Below are positions 1 through 6,476 of a stretch of 10,081 bases of DNA, piece after piece. Under the pieces are notes generated by a model that saw nothing but the letters and a program-made list of their open reading frames with translations, was not told the origin of the DNA and did no database searches. The position numbers were made by a program, and so were the translations under genes. The stretch spans positions 1 to 10,081 of the forward strand of contig JAKDMK010000051.1 in assembly GCA_030452365.1 (NCBI GenBank). The letters are read 5' to 3'. How positions within the stretch are numbered: position 1 is the stretch's first letter; every line of letters begins with the position of its first letter. This stretch comes from Nitrococcus sp. GTDB taxonomy: Bacteria; Pseudomonadota; Gammaproteobacteria; Nitrococcales; Nitrococcaceae.

Positions 1-757
1 GGTTGTGGGGCATTACCTGCTGGATGAAGCCTTGCGCCTGTTCGTATACCTCGGCGTCATCGACCAGGATCTCGGCGATGTCGCTGCGTAGGTAGTCACG
101 CAACGCCCGGATGATGACATTGCTTTCTTGGTAGATGAGGACCGGCGCTGTGCGTTCGGCGGCGGCCTTCTGGATACTGCTCCAGAGGTTCAGCAAATAG
201 TCCAAGTCCCATTGCAGCTCCTCAACGCTGCGGCCAACACCAGCCGTGCGCACGATCAACCCCATGCCTTCAGGAGCGTCGAGCGAACGCAGCGCATCAC
301 GGACCTCATTACGATCCTGTCCTTCGATGCGCCGTGAGACACCGCCCGCACGCGGGTTGTTTGGCATGAGCACCAAGTAGCGCCCGGCCAAGCTGACAAA
401 CGTTGTGAGCGCCGCCCCTTTGTTGCCGCGCTCCTCCTTTTCGACTTGAACGACGAGCTCTTGCCCTTCCTTAATGGCCTCCTTGATGCTGAGCTTAGCG
501 GAGTCGGCGTCTTGTTCGGTTTGGTAATAACCGCGCGCGATCTCCTTGAGAGGGAGGAAGCCGTGACGTTCGGCGCCGTACTGGACGAATGCGGCCTCCA
601 GACTCGGTTCTATACGCGTTATCTTACCTTTGTAGATGTTGGCTTTTTTCCGCTCCCGTGACGGTGTTTCAATGTCTAGGTCGTAAAGTAACTGGCCATC
701 CACTAGCGCAACCCGCAGCTCTTCGCGCTGGGTTGCATTGATCAACATCCTCTTCAT
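1..757 (-). CDS. rne: Ribonuclease E, N-terminal part (runs off the window)
   Basis: RNase E is the essential endoribonuclease that starts most mRNA decay, matures rRNA and tRNA, and scaffolds the degradosome at the inner membrane. About 252 codons are visible, read from 757 down to the window edge with no stop. The start [10 protein letters not shown] is nearly identical to the E. coli N-terminus, which fixes the ATG at 757. It is preceded by AGAAGGA four bases upstream. Motifs in order: the RNase H-like N-terminal segment, then the S1 RNA-binding domain from about residue 36 ([29 protein letters not shown]) to about 120, then the 5'-sensor segment with R170-T171, equivalent to E. coli R169-T170, which binds the 5' monophosphate. 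The DNase I-like catalytic domain and the degradosome scaffold lie beyond the window. RNase G is the alternative, but the MKRMLIN start and the divergent rluC favour RNase E. It is divergent from rluC, as in E. coli. Confidence 0.96.
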   Translation of the reverse strand, partial: MKRMLINATQREELRVALVDGQLLYDLDIETPSRERKKANIYKGKITRIEPSLEAAFVQYGAERHGFLPLKEIARGYYQTEQDADSAKLSIKEAIKEGQELVVQVEKEERGNKGAALTTFVSLAGRYLVLMPNNPRAGGVSRRIEGQDRNEVRDALRSLDAPEGMGLIVRTAGVGRSVEELQWDLDYLLNLWSSIQKAAAERTAPVLIYQESNVIIRALRDYLRSDIAEILVDDAEVYEQAQGFIQQVMPHN

Positions 758-852
758 TAGATCCTTCTCTCCAGCGCTCGACCCGGGTGTTCGCCATGCC
801 ACGCAAGACGCCGGCGCTCCGACCCTCACAGGTGAGCTGCAACGGCGTAACA

Positions 853-874
853 TGCTTGGTCGATGATCCAAGCA
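853..874 (-). promoter_or_regulatory. Second hairpin in the rne leader
   Basis: TGCTTGG (853-859) and CCAAGCA (868-874) form a perfect 7-bp stem closing an 8-nt loop, about 100 nt upstream of the rne start. Read on the rne strand, its loop and that of the neighbouring hairpin at 902-931 both contain ATCAT next to TCGA, in different order. The paired arrangement makes a structured leader likely; its function is inferred only from the known autoregulation of rne in E. coli. Confidence 0.4.
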
Positions 875-901
875 GCGCGGGGTTCAGTGGCGATTTAATC
901 A

Positions 902-931
902 CACCCGCCCAAGGATGATCGAGGGCGGGTG
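902..931 (-). promoter_or_regulatory. Strong hairpin in the rne leader
   Basis: CACCCGCCC (902-910) pairs perfectly with GGGCGGGTG (923-931), a 9-bp GC-rich stem with a 12-nt loop. No T-tract follows on either strand, so it does not look like an intrinsic terminator. It lies about 145-175 nt upstream of the rne ATG. In E. coli, hairpins in the rne leader bind RNase E and mediate feedback on its own mRNA. An equivalent role here is inference from position. Confidence 0.45.
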
Positions 932-1089
932 CCCAGGTGGGCGCAGTCGCATGGGTGCACATGAATGTGTGTGACGTCGGATAGATTTGGGACGTTTTTG
1001 GATCTCGTTAAACGCCATGCTGCACGTTGCGGCCGGCGTCTCCGACTGAATTTAGGTTTGCTTGAGCACATAGCTCCAGGCTCCAAGCT

Positions 1090-1118
1090 ACTTTATCAGC
1101 GTTGCCGGAATGCTTCAA
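1090..1118 (-). promoter_or_regulatory. Candidate sigma70 promoter for rne
   Basis: On the minus strand TTGAAG (1118-1113) and TAAAGT (1095-1090) are separated by 17 bp, each matching four of six consensus bases. Transcription would start near 1083 and give an rne leader of about 325 nt. The E. coli rne leader is known to be similarly long (about 360 nt) and is used for autoregulation. The match is modest, and other weak boxes exist nearby (for example TATAAC at 1141-1136 without a good -35). Confidence 0.3.
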
Positions 1119-1177
1119 ATGCCCCGTGCACCGTTGTTATACCGTATCATGGGGAAATTGGCTTGGAAGAGCAGCGC

Positions 1178-2134
1178 GTGCCGGGAGTCCGCCACATCCA
1201 GGTCGCAATCGAATACGAAGATCAGCGGCTGGATAATTTTTTGCTTCGGGAGCTCAAGGGTTTACCGAAAACACGGATTTATCGCCTGCTGCGCCGGGGG
1301 GAAATCCGAGTAAACGGCGGTCGAGCCCGGCCCGAGTATCGTCTGTGCCGCGGCGACCGCTTGCGGCTGCCACCGATGCGCCTGGGCGAGCGCGAGCTCG
1401 GCGGCGAGCCGTCGCCGCGCATTCTCCAGCGCATCGAACAGGCGATTCTCTATGAAGACGAGCAGCTGCTGATCCTGGACAAACCGAGCGGGCTCGCCGT
1501 ACACGGCGGCAGTGGTCTTGCTTATGGCGCTATCGAAGCGATACGTGCTCAGCGTCCCGATATGCCTTCCCTGGACCTGGCGCACCGCCTGGACCGGGAT
1601 ACCAGTGGTTGCCTGATCCTGGCCAAACGGCGCGATACGCTGCGCCAGCTCCATGTGCTCATGCGCTCAGGGCGGGTAGACAAGCGCTACCTGGCCCTGC
1701 TCAAAGGCGAGCTAGGAGAGGGTACATTGCGCGTGGAAGCACCGCTTGCGCGCTGCTCGGGCAAAGGGTATCTACACGCGGTGCGGGTATCAATGGCGGG
1801 CCGCCAAGCGCTGACCGTGTTCCATGCCATTGAACGGTACCGAGGCTGGGTGCTGGCCGACGTGGAGCTGCATACCGGGCGTATGCATCAGATTCGCGTA
1901 CATGCGGCTTGCAGCGGCCATCCCGTCGCGGGTGACGAGCGCTATGGGGATCGCGAGGCCAATCGCGCGCTGCGTCGATTAGGCTTGCGCCGATTGTTCC
2001 TGCACGCGAGCCGCGTAGCCTTCGAGCTGCCTGGGTGCGGTGAGGTGGTGGCGCAAGCGGCGCTCAGTGGCGATCTTAGCGCGATACTACAGGCTCTGCG
2101 CGAGCGCATGGCAGCCGCCGAAGCCCCGAGATGA
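1178..2134 (+). CDS. rluC: 23S rRNA pseudouridine synthase RluC
   Basis: This RluA-family enzyme isomerises uridines to pseudouridine in 23S rRNA; E. coli RluC modifies positions 955, 2504 and 2580. The product is about 318 aa (E. coli 319). An S4 RNA-binding domain lies at roughly residues 13-75 (QRLDNFLLRELKG, KTRIYRLLRRGEIRVN, RPEYRL). The catalytic domain follows, with YEDEQLLILDKPSG, AVHGGSG, and HRLDRDTSG, where D139 is the catalytic aspartate, then TGRMHQIRVHAACSGHPVAGD and YGDREANR near the C-terminus. The start is uncertain. GTG 1178 has GGAAGAG six bases upstream, while TTG 1163 has GGGGAA six bases upstream and would give 323 aa. The longer frame back to ATG 965 is not family-like. 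It is divergent from rne and followed by prc 130 bp later. Closest alternative is RluD, but the rne neighbourhood and the DNFL and GVIE-like segments favour RluC. Confidence 0.93.
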   Translation: MPGVRHIQVAIEYEDQRLDNFLLRELKGLPKTRIYRLLRRGEIRVNGGRARPEYRLCRGDRLRLPPMRLGERELGGEPSPRILQRIEQAILYEDEQLLILDKPSGLAVHGGSGLAYGAIEAIRAQRPDMPSLDLAHRLDRDTSGCLILAKRRDTLRQLHVLMRSGRVDKRYLALLKGELGEGTLRVEAPLARCSGKGYLHAVRVSMAGRQALTVFHAIERYRGWVLADVELHTGRMHQIRVHAACSGHPVAGDERYGDREANRALRRLGLRRLFLHASRVAFELPGCGEVVAQAALSGDLSAILQALRERMAAAEAPR

Positions 2135-2264
2135 ACGCACTATCCCGCAGGGTGGCGTACGGCGTGAACAGCGGCGGATGCAAGGCGCGCGGCGTGCACC
2201 GCTGGGAGCTACAATTGCGCCTACAATCATACCGCTTACCCTGCAGCATGCCGAGCAACTACTT

Positions 2265-4337
2265 ATGCGTAATCCCGTAGTATCGCTGTTAACCCTGGTG
2301 CTCATGCTGCTAGCCAGCGCGGCTTTTGCGCAGGTCGCCCCGACCACGGTATATCAACCGCTGACTGTGGGCGATCTACAGGAGCAGATCGATCGCCAGG
2401 TAGTCGAACGCCTGCAGGAGGCGCACTACAGTCCGGTGACTCTGGATGATGCATTTTCAAGGCAATTGCTGCACGCCTACCTGGACGCCCTGGATCCCCG
2501 CCACAGCGTATTTTTGGCCAGTGACATACGGCGATTCGAGCGCCGGTTCGGTGATGAGCTTGACGATGGGCTGCGCGAAGGGCGGCTCACGGCAGCGTTC
2601 GAGATCTTCAATACGTATCAGGACCGCCGTGTCGCCCTCTATCGGCGCACCCTGGAACGGTTGCAGGCTGGGCTTGATTCATTCGACCTCAATGACGCCG
2701 AATACCTCGTTATTAATCCGCAGGATGCGCCTTGGCCGGCGGATCGTCCCGCGCGCTGGGCACTGTGGACCAAGTACCTGGAGAACCTGATCATCAACAT
2801 GCGTTTGGACGAGAATGAGGACGCTGCCGAGGACGCGCATGAGAGGGAGGAACCGCCCATTCTCGAGCGTCTGACCCGCCGCTTCAGCAATGAACTAGGA
2901 CAAGTTTCCCAGGCCGAGCCGATCGACGTGGTTGCGGTATATATGGGGGCCTACACCCATCTCTACGACCCGCACACAGACTATTTTTCGCCCAAACAAT
3001 CGGAAAATTTCGAAATCAACATGAAGCTGTCGCTGCAAGGTATTGGAGCGCAGCTACGCAGCTACAACGGCTCTACTGAGATCGTAAGGCTGATCCCCGG
3101 TGGTCCGGCCATCGAGAGCGGCAAGCTAAAGCCCGGCGATCAGATCATCGCTGTCGGTGAGGGCAAGCACGGGGGCTTTACCAACATCGTGGGCATGCGT
3201 CTGGACGAATCAGTTCAGCTCATCCGTGGCAGAAAGGGCACCACGGTGCGGCTGCGCGTTGCATCGGGCGATAGCGGCGATACCCGCACCGTGGCGCTGG
3301 TACGGGACAAAATCAAGCTCGAGGCCCAGGCCGCGAGAATGCAGATAATCGAGCTGGAGCGCAACGGCAACCCCCGACGGATCGGGCTGATTACCCTGCC
3401 GTCGTTTTATCAGGGCACCGCGGATGACGTGGATAAGCTGCTGCGCGAGCTCGAAGCCCGAAACGTGAGCGGTGTTATCCTTGACCTGCGCAATAATGGC
3501 GGTGGGGCGTTGGGCGAGGCCATCGAGCTCGTGGGCCTGTTTATGGCGTCGGCGCCCGTGGTGCAGATTCGGGAGGCCGATGGCGATATCCATGTACTGG
3601 GTCATCACTCCCCATGGCCAGTGTATTCCGGACCGCTCGTGGTGCTGGTCAACCGCCTGAGCGCATCGGCTTCGGAGATTTTCGCCGGCGCCGTTCAGGA
3701 CTACGGCCGTGGTCTGATTGTCGGCAGCCGAACCTTTGGCAAGGGCACCGTGCAGGCGTTGCTGCCCCTGAAGCAAGGCAGTATCAAGCTCACGCGGGCC
3801 AAGTTTTATCGCGTTACCGGTGCGAGCACCCAGGTGCGCGGCGTAATGCCTGATATCGACTTTCCACCCGTGGTGGACCCGGAAGAAATCGGCGAGGGCA
3901 CCTTGCCCCATGTGCTGCCCTGGGACCATATCGATTCCACCCCCTATCCGCAGAGCACGCGTATCGAGCAATTGAAATCAGCAATGTCCAAGGCACATCA
4001 GGTCCGGGTGGCATCCGATCCGGACTTCCAGTATCGGGTCAAGCGCATCGCCCTGGCGCGGGAACAAAACGAACGCGAGCGTCTGTCTCTACAGATCGGA
4101 CAACGCCGCGCCGCCAGGCAAGCCTTCCAGCAAAAACAGCTGGCACTGGCCAATGCTCACCGCAAGGCCATCGGCAAGAAGCCGTTCGATAGCTACCAGG
4201 AGTTTCAGGACAGCGAAGATGCGCAGATGCTCGACACCGGCTTGCCGTCCGATGGGGCCGAGGAACCCGACGCCTACCAGGGGGAGGCCGCGCGCATACT
4301 ATTGGACCTGGTGGAAATCCAGCGCAGCCGATTCTAG
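2265..4337 (+). CDS. prc: Carboxy-terminal processing (tail-specific) protease Prc
   Basis: Prc (Tsp) is a periplasmic S41 serine protease that trims or degrades proteins from their C-termini, including ssrA-tagged products and, in E. coli, penicillin-binding protein 3 and a peptidoglycan hydrolase. The product is 690 aa (E. coli 682). The ATG at 2265 is chosen because it begins a signal peptide: a short basic start, a hydrophobic stretch rich in leucine, then ASAAFA-Q as the cleavage site. The open frame upstream lacks family resemblance. Only a weak GAG precedes this start. Segments: an N-terminal domain with LDALDPRHSVFL; DPHTDYFSP before a PDZ domain from about 253 to 340 (LSLQGIGAQL, GDQIIAVGEG); an S41 domain with NNGGGAL at 410-416; catalytic S468 in SASASEIF and K493 in TFGKGTVQ, 25 residues apart as in E. 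coli S452/K477; then a C-terminal helical region to 690. TACAAT occurs twice upstream (2210 and 2222), without a matching -35. Confidence 0.95.
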   Translation: MRNPVVSLLTLVLMLLASAAFAQVAPTTVYQPLTVGDLQEQIDRQVVERLQEAHYSPVTLDDAFSRQLLHAYLDALDPRHSVFLASDIRRFERRFGDELDDGLREGRLTAAFEIFNTYQDRRVALYRRTLERLQAGLDSFDLNDAEYLVINPQDAPWPADRPARWALWTKYLENLIINMRLDENEDAAEDAHEREEPPILERLTRRFSNELGQVSQAEPIDVVAVYMGAYTHLYDPHTDYFSPKQSENFEINMKLSLQGIGAQLRSYNGSTEIVRLIPGGPAIESGKLKPGDQIIAVGEGKHGGFTNIVGMRLDESVQLIRGRKGTTVRLRVASGDSGDTRTVALVRDKIKLEAQAARMQIIELERNGNPRRIGLITLPSFYQGTADDVDKLLRELEARNVSGVILDLRNNGGGALGEAIELVGLFMASAPVVQIREADGDIHVLGHHSPWPVYSGPLVVLVNRLSASASEIFAGAVQDYGRGLIVGSRTFGKGTVQALLPLKQGSIKLTRAKFYRVTGASTQVRGVMPDIDFPPVVDPEEIGEGTLPHVLPWDHIDSTPYPQSTRIEQLKSAMSKAHQVRVASDPDFQYRVKRIALAREQNERERLSLQIGQRRAARQAFQQKQLALANAHRKAIGKKPFDSYQEFQDSEDAQMLDTGLPSDGAEEPDAYQGEAARILLDLVEIQRSRF

Positions 4338-4346
4338 CAAGACGCC

Positions 4347-4660
4347 CTAGGGAAGGTGCACGCCTTCTATGGCCAACATTTCCGTGAGGCGGATCAGCGG
4401 CAAGCCGATCAAGGCCGTGGGGTCATCGCCCTCGATCCGTTGCAGCAGCACGATCCCAAGGAGCCGATTATCAGAGCGGGCTCATTGATCGGCCTTGCGG
4501 CTCGCGCCTTGGCAATGGCCAGACGCTTGACATAGGCGGCCGGCTCTTCGCCGCGGCGGGGCGTCTCGTCGATGCGGCCGGGTATTTGCTCGAACGGTAG
4601 TCCCAAGCGGCGCAGCAGCTCGGCGCGGTAGGGCGAAGCGGAGCAGAGTATCAATCGCAT
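4347..4660 (-). pseudogene. maf: Broken Maf/YceF-family nucleotide pyrophosphatase (internal deletion)
   Basis: Maf proteins hydrolyse non-canonical or modified nucleoside triphosphates; E. coli YceF acts on m7GTP. The ATG at 4660 has a good ribosome-binding site (AAGGAG, five bases away). The first 47 residues are normal: MRLILCSASPYRAELLRRL with the SxxR motif, then VDETPR-like IDETPRR and the strand LIIGS. Right after LIIGS the sequence jumps to the family's C-terminus in another frame ([29 protein letters not shown], ending at the stop 4347-4349), which matches E. coli GITLFERLEG and LVGLPLIAL. About 90 residues (about 270 bp) of the usual 190-200 are missing, including the aspartate that follows IIGS and is the catalytic base in this family. 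Translation from the start runs out of frame to a stop at 4409-4411. Loss of function is very likely. It converges on prc, ten bases apart. A possible -10 (TATGAT, 4698-4693) precedes it. Confidence 0.88.
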
Positions 4661-4840
4661 GAGGACTCCTTCGGCAGTGCATTTGGGCTCCTATCATACT
4701 GCCCTTGCGCCGGGTTGACCGGATAGACCGGAGTCGAATTGCGAGCGCAGCGATCGATGGGGGGTGGCTGAGCTGAATGCCGCCGGTTGCCGTCGCCGCT
4801 GCGGCGATTGCGAGCGCAAGTCGGTCTTGAATTCTATTCT
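4661..4840. other. Gap between maf remnant and rpmF promoter
   Basis: No gene is supported here. The 12-mer ATTGCGAGCGCA occurs twice in direct orientation (4738-4749 and 4807-4818), 69 bp apart. A possible minus-strand -10 (TATGAT, 4698-4693) and the maf Shine-Dalgarno AAGGAG (4671-4666) lie on the left side. TTGACC at about 4716 on the plus strand has no good -10 partner. Some of this may be eroded yceD or maf sequence that is no longer recognisable. Confidence 0.5.
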
Positions 4841-4869
4841 TTGACAGCACGGAAGCTCGCAATTATTAT
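4841..4869 (+). promoter_or_regulatory. Near-consensus sigma70 promoter for the yceD remnant/rpmF transcript
   Basis: TTGACA (4841-4846, 6/6) and TATTAT (4864-4869, 5/6) are separated by exactly 17 bp, and the stretch just upstream (4827-4840) is AT-rich like an UP element. The start of transcription would be about 4876. It is the strongest promoter visible in the window and points at the yceD remnant, rpmF and, without an obvious terminator, plsX and the fab genes. It probably was the original yceD-rpmF promoter. Confidence 0.75.
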
Positions 4870-4916
4870 CGAACGTTTTGCACGAACCCTTTTAAAGTCG
4901 ATCGATAGCGCACGGC

Positions 4917-5080
4917 TCGATCAGGATTGTGCGCGCTTTGCCGCCCCTGGCGATGCACGAAAGCGGTTGGGTGTACGCTCAGAGCGGCGGTTACTTCGGC
5001 GCGCCGGTCCGGCAGCTGTGGTGCCGCATCACCAGAGTCCATTCGCCGTGCTGGAACAGCTCAAGATGGGGGACGTTTGA
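4917..5080 (+). pseudogene. yceD: C-terminal remnant of YceD (DUF177), frameshifted
   Basis: YceD is the roughly 170-residue DUF177 protein normally encoded just before rpmF; its family is linked to accumulation of large-subunit rRNA. Here only pieces of the C-terminal third are recognisable, in different frames. [13 protein letters not shown] (about 4926-4965) corresponds to IILALPVVPVHDS in E. coli and lies in the frame that also contains rpm[11 protein letters not shown] (5036-5065), in another frame, corresponds to the conserved C-terminal PNPFAVLASLK and ends at a TGA at 5078. A possible fragment AASPES lies in the third frame just before it. The N-terminal two thirds, with the expected CQRC-like cysteines, are absent: only about 240 bp separate the promoter from rpmF. 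At least one frameshift and a large deletion are needed to explain this. The match rests on short motifs plus position. Confidence 0.72.
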
Positions 5081-5114
5081 GCGCCGGTCGCACGAATGTA
5101 GGAGACACCGGATA

Positions 5115-5294
5115 ATGGCTGTTCAAAAGAGTCGGAAAAGTCCATCGAAACGGGGAATGCGCCGCGCACACGATGCGCTCAAGCGGCCCACGCTTTCGGT
5201 GGATCCCACGACCGGTGAGACGAATCGTCGCCACCATATTTCTCCTGGTGGCTACTACCGGGGCCGCCGGGTGATCTCAGGTGACGAAGACTAG
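5115..5294 (+). CDS. rpmF: 50S ribosomal protein L32
   Basis: L32 (bL32) is a small basic protein of the large ribosomal subunit. The product is 59 aa (E. coli 57). The start [20 protein letters not shown], then [25 protein letters not shown], closely follows the family; the ATG has AGGAGA nine bases upstream (5100-5105). The zinc-binding cysteines of some bL32 forms are absent, as in E. coli. It lies between the yceD remnant and plsX, the usual arrangement. The end is odd: the last residues SGDED differ from the E. coli end, and the TAG stop (5292-5294) takes its last two bases from the left end of an inverted-repeat element, so the original terminus may have been altered by that insertion. 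Confidence 0.97.
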   Translation: MAVQKSRKSPSKRGMRRAHDALKRPTLSVDPTTGETNRRHHISPGGYYRGRRVISGDED

Positions 5295-5343
5295 GGCCTG
5301 TTGACATCCGCCCACGGCGGCGCGGGTGAACGTCAACAGGCCC
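5293..5343. repeat. 51-bp solo-end derivative of the inverted-repeat element
   Basis: AGGGCCTGTTGAC (5293-5305) and GTCAACAGGCCC (5332-5343) are perfect inverted repeats around a short GC-rich centre. The left about 31 bases match the left end of the 267-bp element at 8420 with few changes, and the right about 19 match its right end, so this looks like the same element with its interior deleted. It can form a long hairpin in the rpmF-plsX RNA, but no T-tract follows, so it is not a classical terminator. No clear target duplication is seen. It overlaps the rpmF stop codon. Confidence 0.85.
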
Positions 5344-5384
5344 ATGCCCGCGCTTGCGGCGCTCGTCACGCTCTTGGCCGTGCG

Positions 5385-5412
5385 TTGCGTTGGCGTCTGC
5401 TAGACGTATAGT
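5385..5412 (+). promoter_or_regulatory. Candidate promoter for plsX
   Basis: TATAGT (5407-5412, 5/6) lies 16 bp downstream of TTGCGT (5385-5390, 3/6). Transcription would begin near 5419, about 26 nt before the plsX ATG. The good -10 and suitable position support it; the poor -35 does not. It would let plsX-fab be transcribed separately from rpmF. Confidence 0.35.
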
Positions 5413-5444
5413 CTCCGCCATTTACATGGGCGACCTCAGCACCA

Positions 5445-6476
5445 ATGTCGCGACGCTTTACGATTGCTTTGGACGCCATGGGCGGGGACAACGGCCCGGC
5501 AGCCGTGGTGCCCGCCGCGCTCAGAGCTTTGAGCCGCCACTCCGGGCATGTGCGTTTGATTCTGGTTGGCCGGCAGGAGATCATTCGTGCGGAGCTTCAT
5601 CGCCAAGGTGGACGGGAAGACGAGGCTCTGCGCATCCATTCAGCTTCCCAGATTGTTGCTATGGCCGACCTCCCCTCGCAGGCTTTACGCAGCAAAAAGG
5701 ACTCCTCGATGCGCGTGGCCCTCGGCCTCGTCAAGCAGGGTGTCGCCGATGCCTGTGTCAGCGCCGGCAACACCGGCGCGTTGCTCGCTACGGCACGTTA
5801 TGTGCTGAAGACGCTACGCGGGATTGATCGTCCGGCGATCTGCACGACGATTCCGTGCCTCGGTGGCCGCTTTCATATGCTCGATTTGGGGGGCAATGTG
5901 GATTGCAGCGCAGAGCAGCTGTTTCGATTCGCCGTAATGGGCTCGGTGCTCGCCGAGGCGAGCGGTGCCTACTCGCCGCGAATCGGGCTAATGAACCTGG
6001 GCGAGGAGGAGATCAAGGGCAATGAGCAGGTCAAGCGCGCGGCCCAGCTCCTACAAGCCAGCAAGCTGAACTATATCGGTTATGTCGAAGGCGATTCCGC
6101 CTACAAGGGGGTAGCGGATGTCGTGGTCTGCGACGGCTTTGTGGGCAACGTGGCTTTGAAGAGCAGCGAGGGCGTTGCCTTCGTGATCTCCAGCTATTTG
6201 CAGGAAGCATTTCATCGCAGCCTCTTGACCAAGCTTGCGGGCTTGATCGCACTCCCGGTTCTGCGCTCGCTGCGCAGGCGGCTCGACCCGCGCCAGTACA
6301 ATGGCGCGAGTCTGCTTGGGTTGCGCAGTGTGGTCATCAAGAGCCATGGCGGTGCCGATGCCGTCGCATTTGAACGTGCCATCGAGGTTGGCATCCTGGA
6401 GGCGGAAAAAGCGGTGCCTAGGCTAATCGACGAGCGCCTTGCGGAAATCTTTTCTCAGGAGCGGCAGCAGACGTGA
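5445..6476 (+). CDS. plsX: Phosphate acyltransferase PlsX
   Basis: PlsX converts acyl-ACP and phosphate to acyl-phosphate, the acyl donor for PlsY in the first step of phospholipid synthesis; it is a peripheral membrane protein. The product is 343 aa, within the usual range (E. coli 356). Motifs: ALDAMGGDNGP at residues 8-18, SSMRVAL around 87-93, SAGNTGAL at 106-113, DLGGNVDC at 147-154, MNLGEEEIKG at 183-192, CDGFVGN at 229-235, and QYNGASLLG near the C-terminal third. The ATG at 5445 gives the standard MSRRFTIALD start; a clear Shine-Dalgarno is lacking (only GGGCGA-like sequence upstream). It ends in a four-base GTGA overlap with fabH, which implies coupled translation. Confidence 0.97.
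   Translation: MSRRFTIALDAMGGDNGPAAVVPAALRALSRHSGHVRLILVGRQEIIRAELHRQGGREDEALRIHSASQIVAMADLPSQALRSKKDSSMRVALGLVKQGVADACVSAGNTGALLATARYVLKTLRGIDRPAICTTIPCLGGRFHMLDLGGNVDCSAEQLFRFAVMGSVLAEASGAYSPRIGLMNLGEEEIKGNEQVKRAAQLLQASKLNYIGYVEGDSAYKGVADVVVCDGFVGNVALKSSEGVAFVISSYLQEAFHRSLLTKLAGLIALPVLRSLRRRLDPRQYNGASLLGLRSVVIKSHGGADAVAFERAIEVGILEAEKAVPRLIDERLAEIFSQERQQT

Larger units (their letters stand above)
758..1177. other. rne/rluC divergent intergenic region (420 bp)
   Basis: There is no convincing gene here. An open frame in phase with rluC reaches back to 965, but it has no family resemblance and no Shine-Dalgarno, so it is probably chance. The region should hold the rne promoter and its long 5' leader (minus strand) and the rluC promoter (plus strand). 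Several inverted repeats lie on the rne-proximal side (853-874, 902-931 and a weaker one at 958-969). For rluC, only a weak pair is visible on the plus strand: TTCAAA at 1114-1119 and TATACC at 1138-1143 with an 18-bp spacer. Confidence 0.6.

Noticed and set aside
965..1177. N-terminal extension of RluC to the ATG at 965
   Set aside because: No Shine-Dalgarno and no family resemblance; RluC of normal length starts near 1163-1178.
2040..2264. N-terminal extension of Prc upstream of 2265
   Set aside because: It overlaps rluC and would bury the clear signal peptide that begins at 2265.
2131..2280. 49-codon frame with an ATGA overlap on the rluC stop
   Set aside because: No ribosome-binding site beyond a weak GAG, no recognisable motif, and it overlaps the prc signal peptide start.
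3210..3971. 253-codon antisense frame inside prc
   Set aside because: It is a shadow of a GC-rich coding strand; the sense strand encodes the complete S41 protease with catalytic residues.
5293..5343. Hairpin after rpmF as an intrinsic terminator
   Set aside because: No T-tract follows, and its sequence is that of the repeat element's ends.
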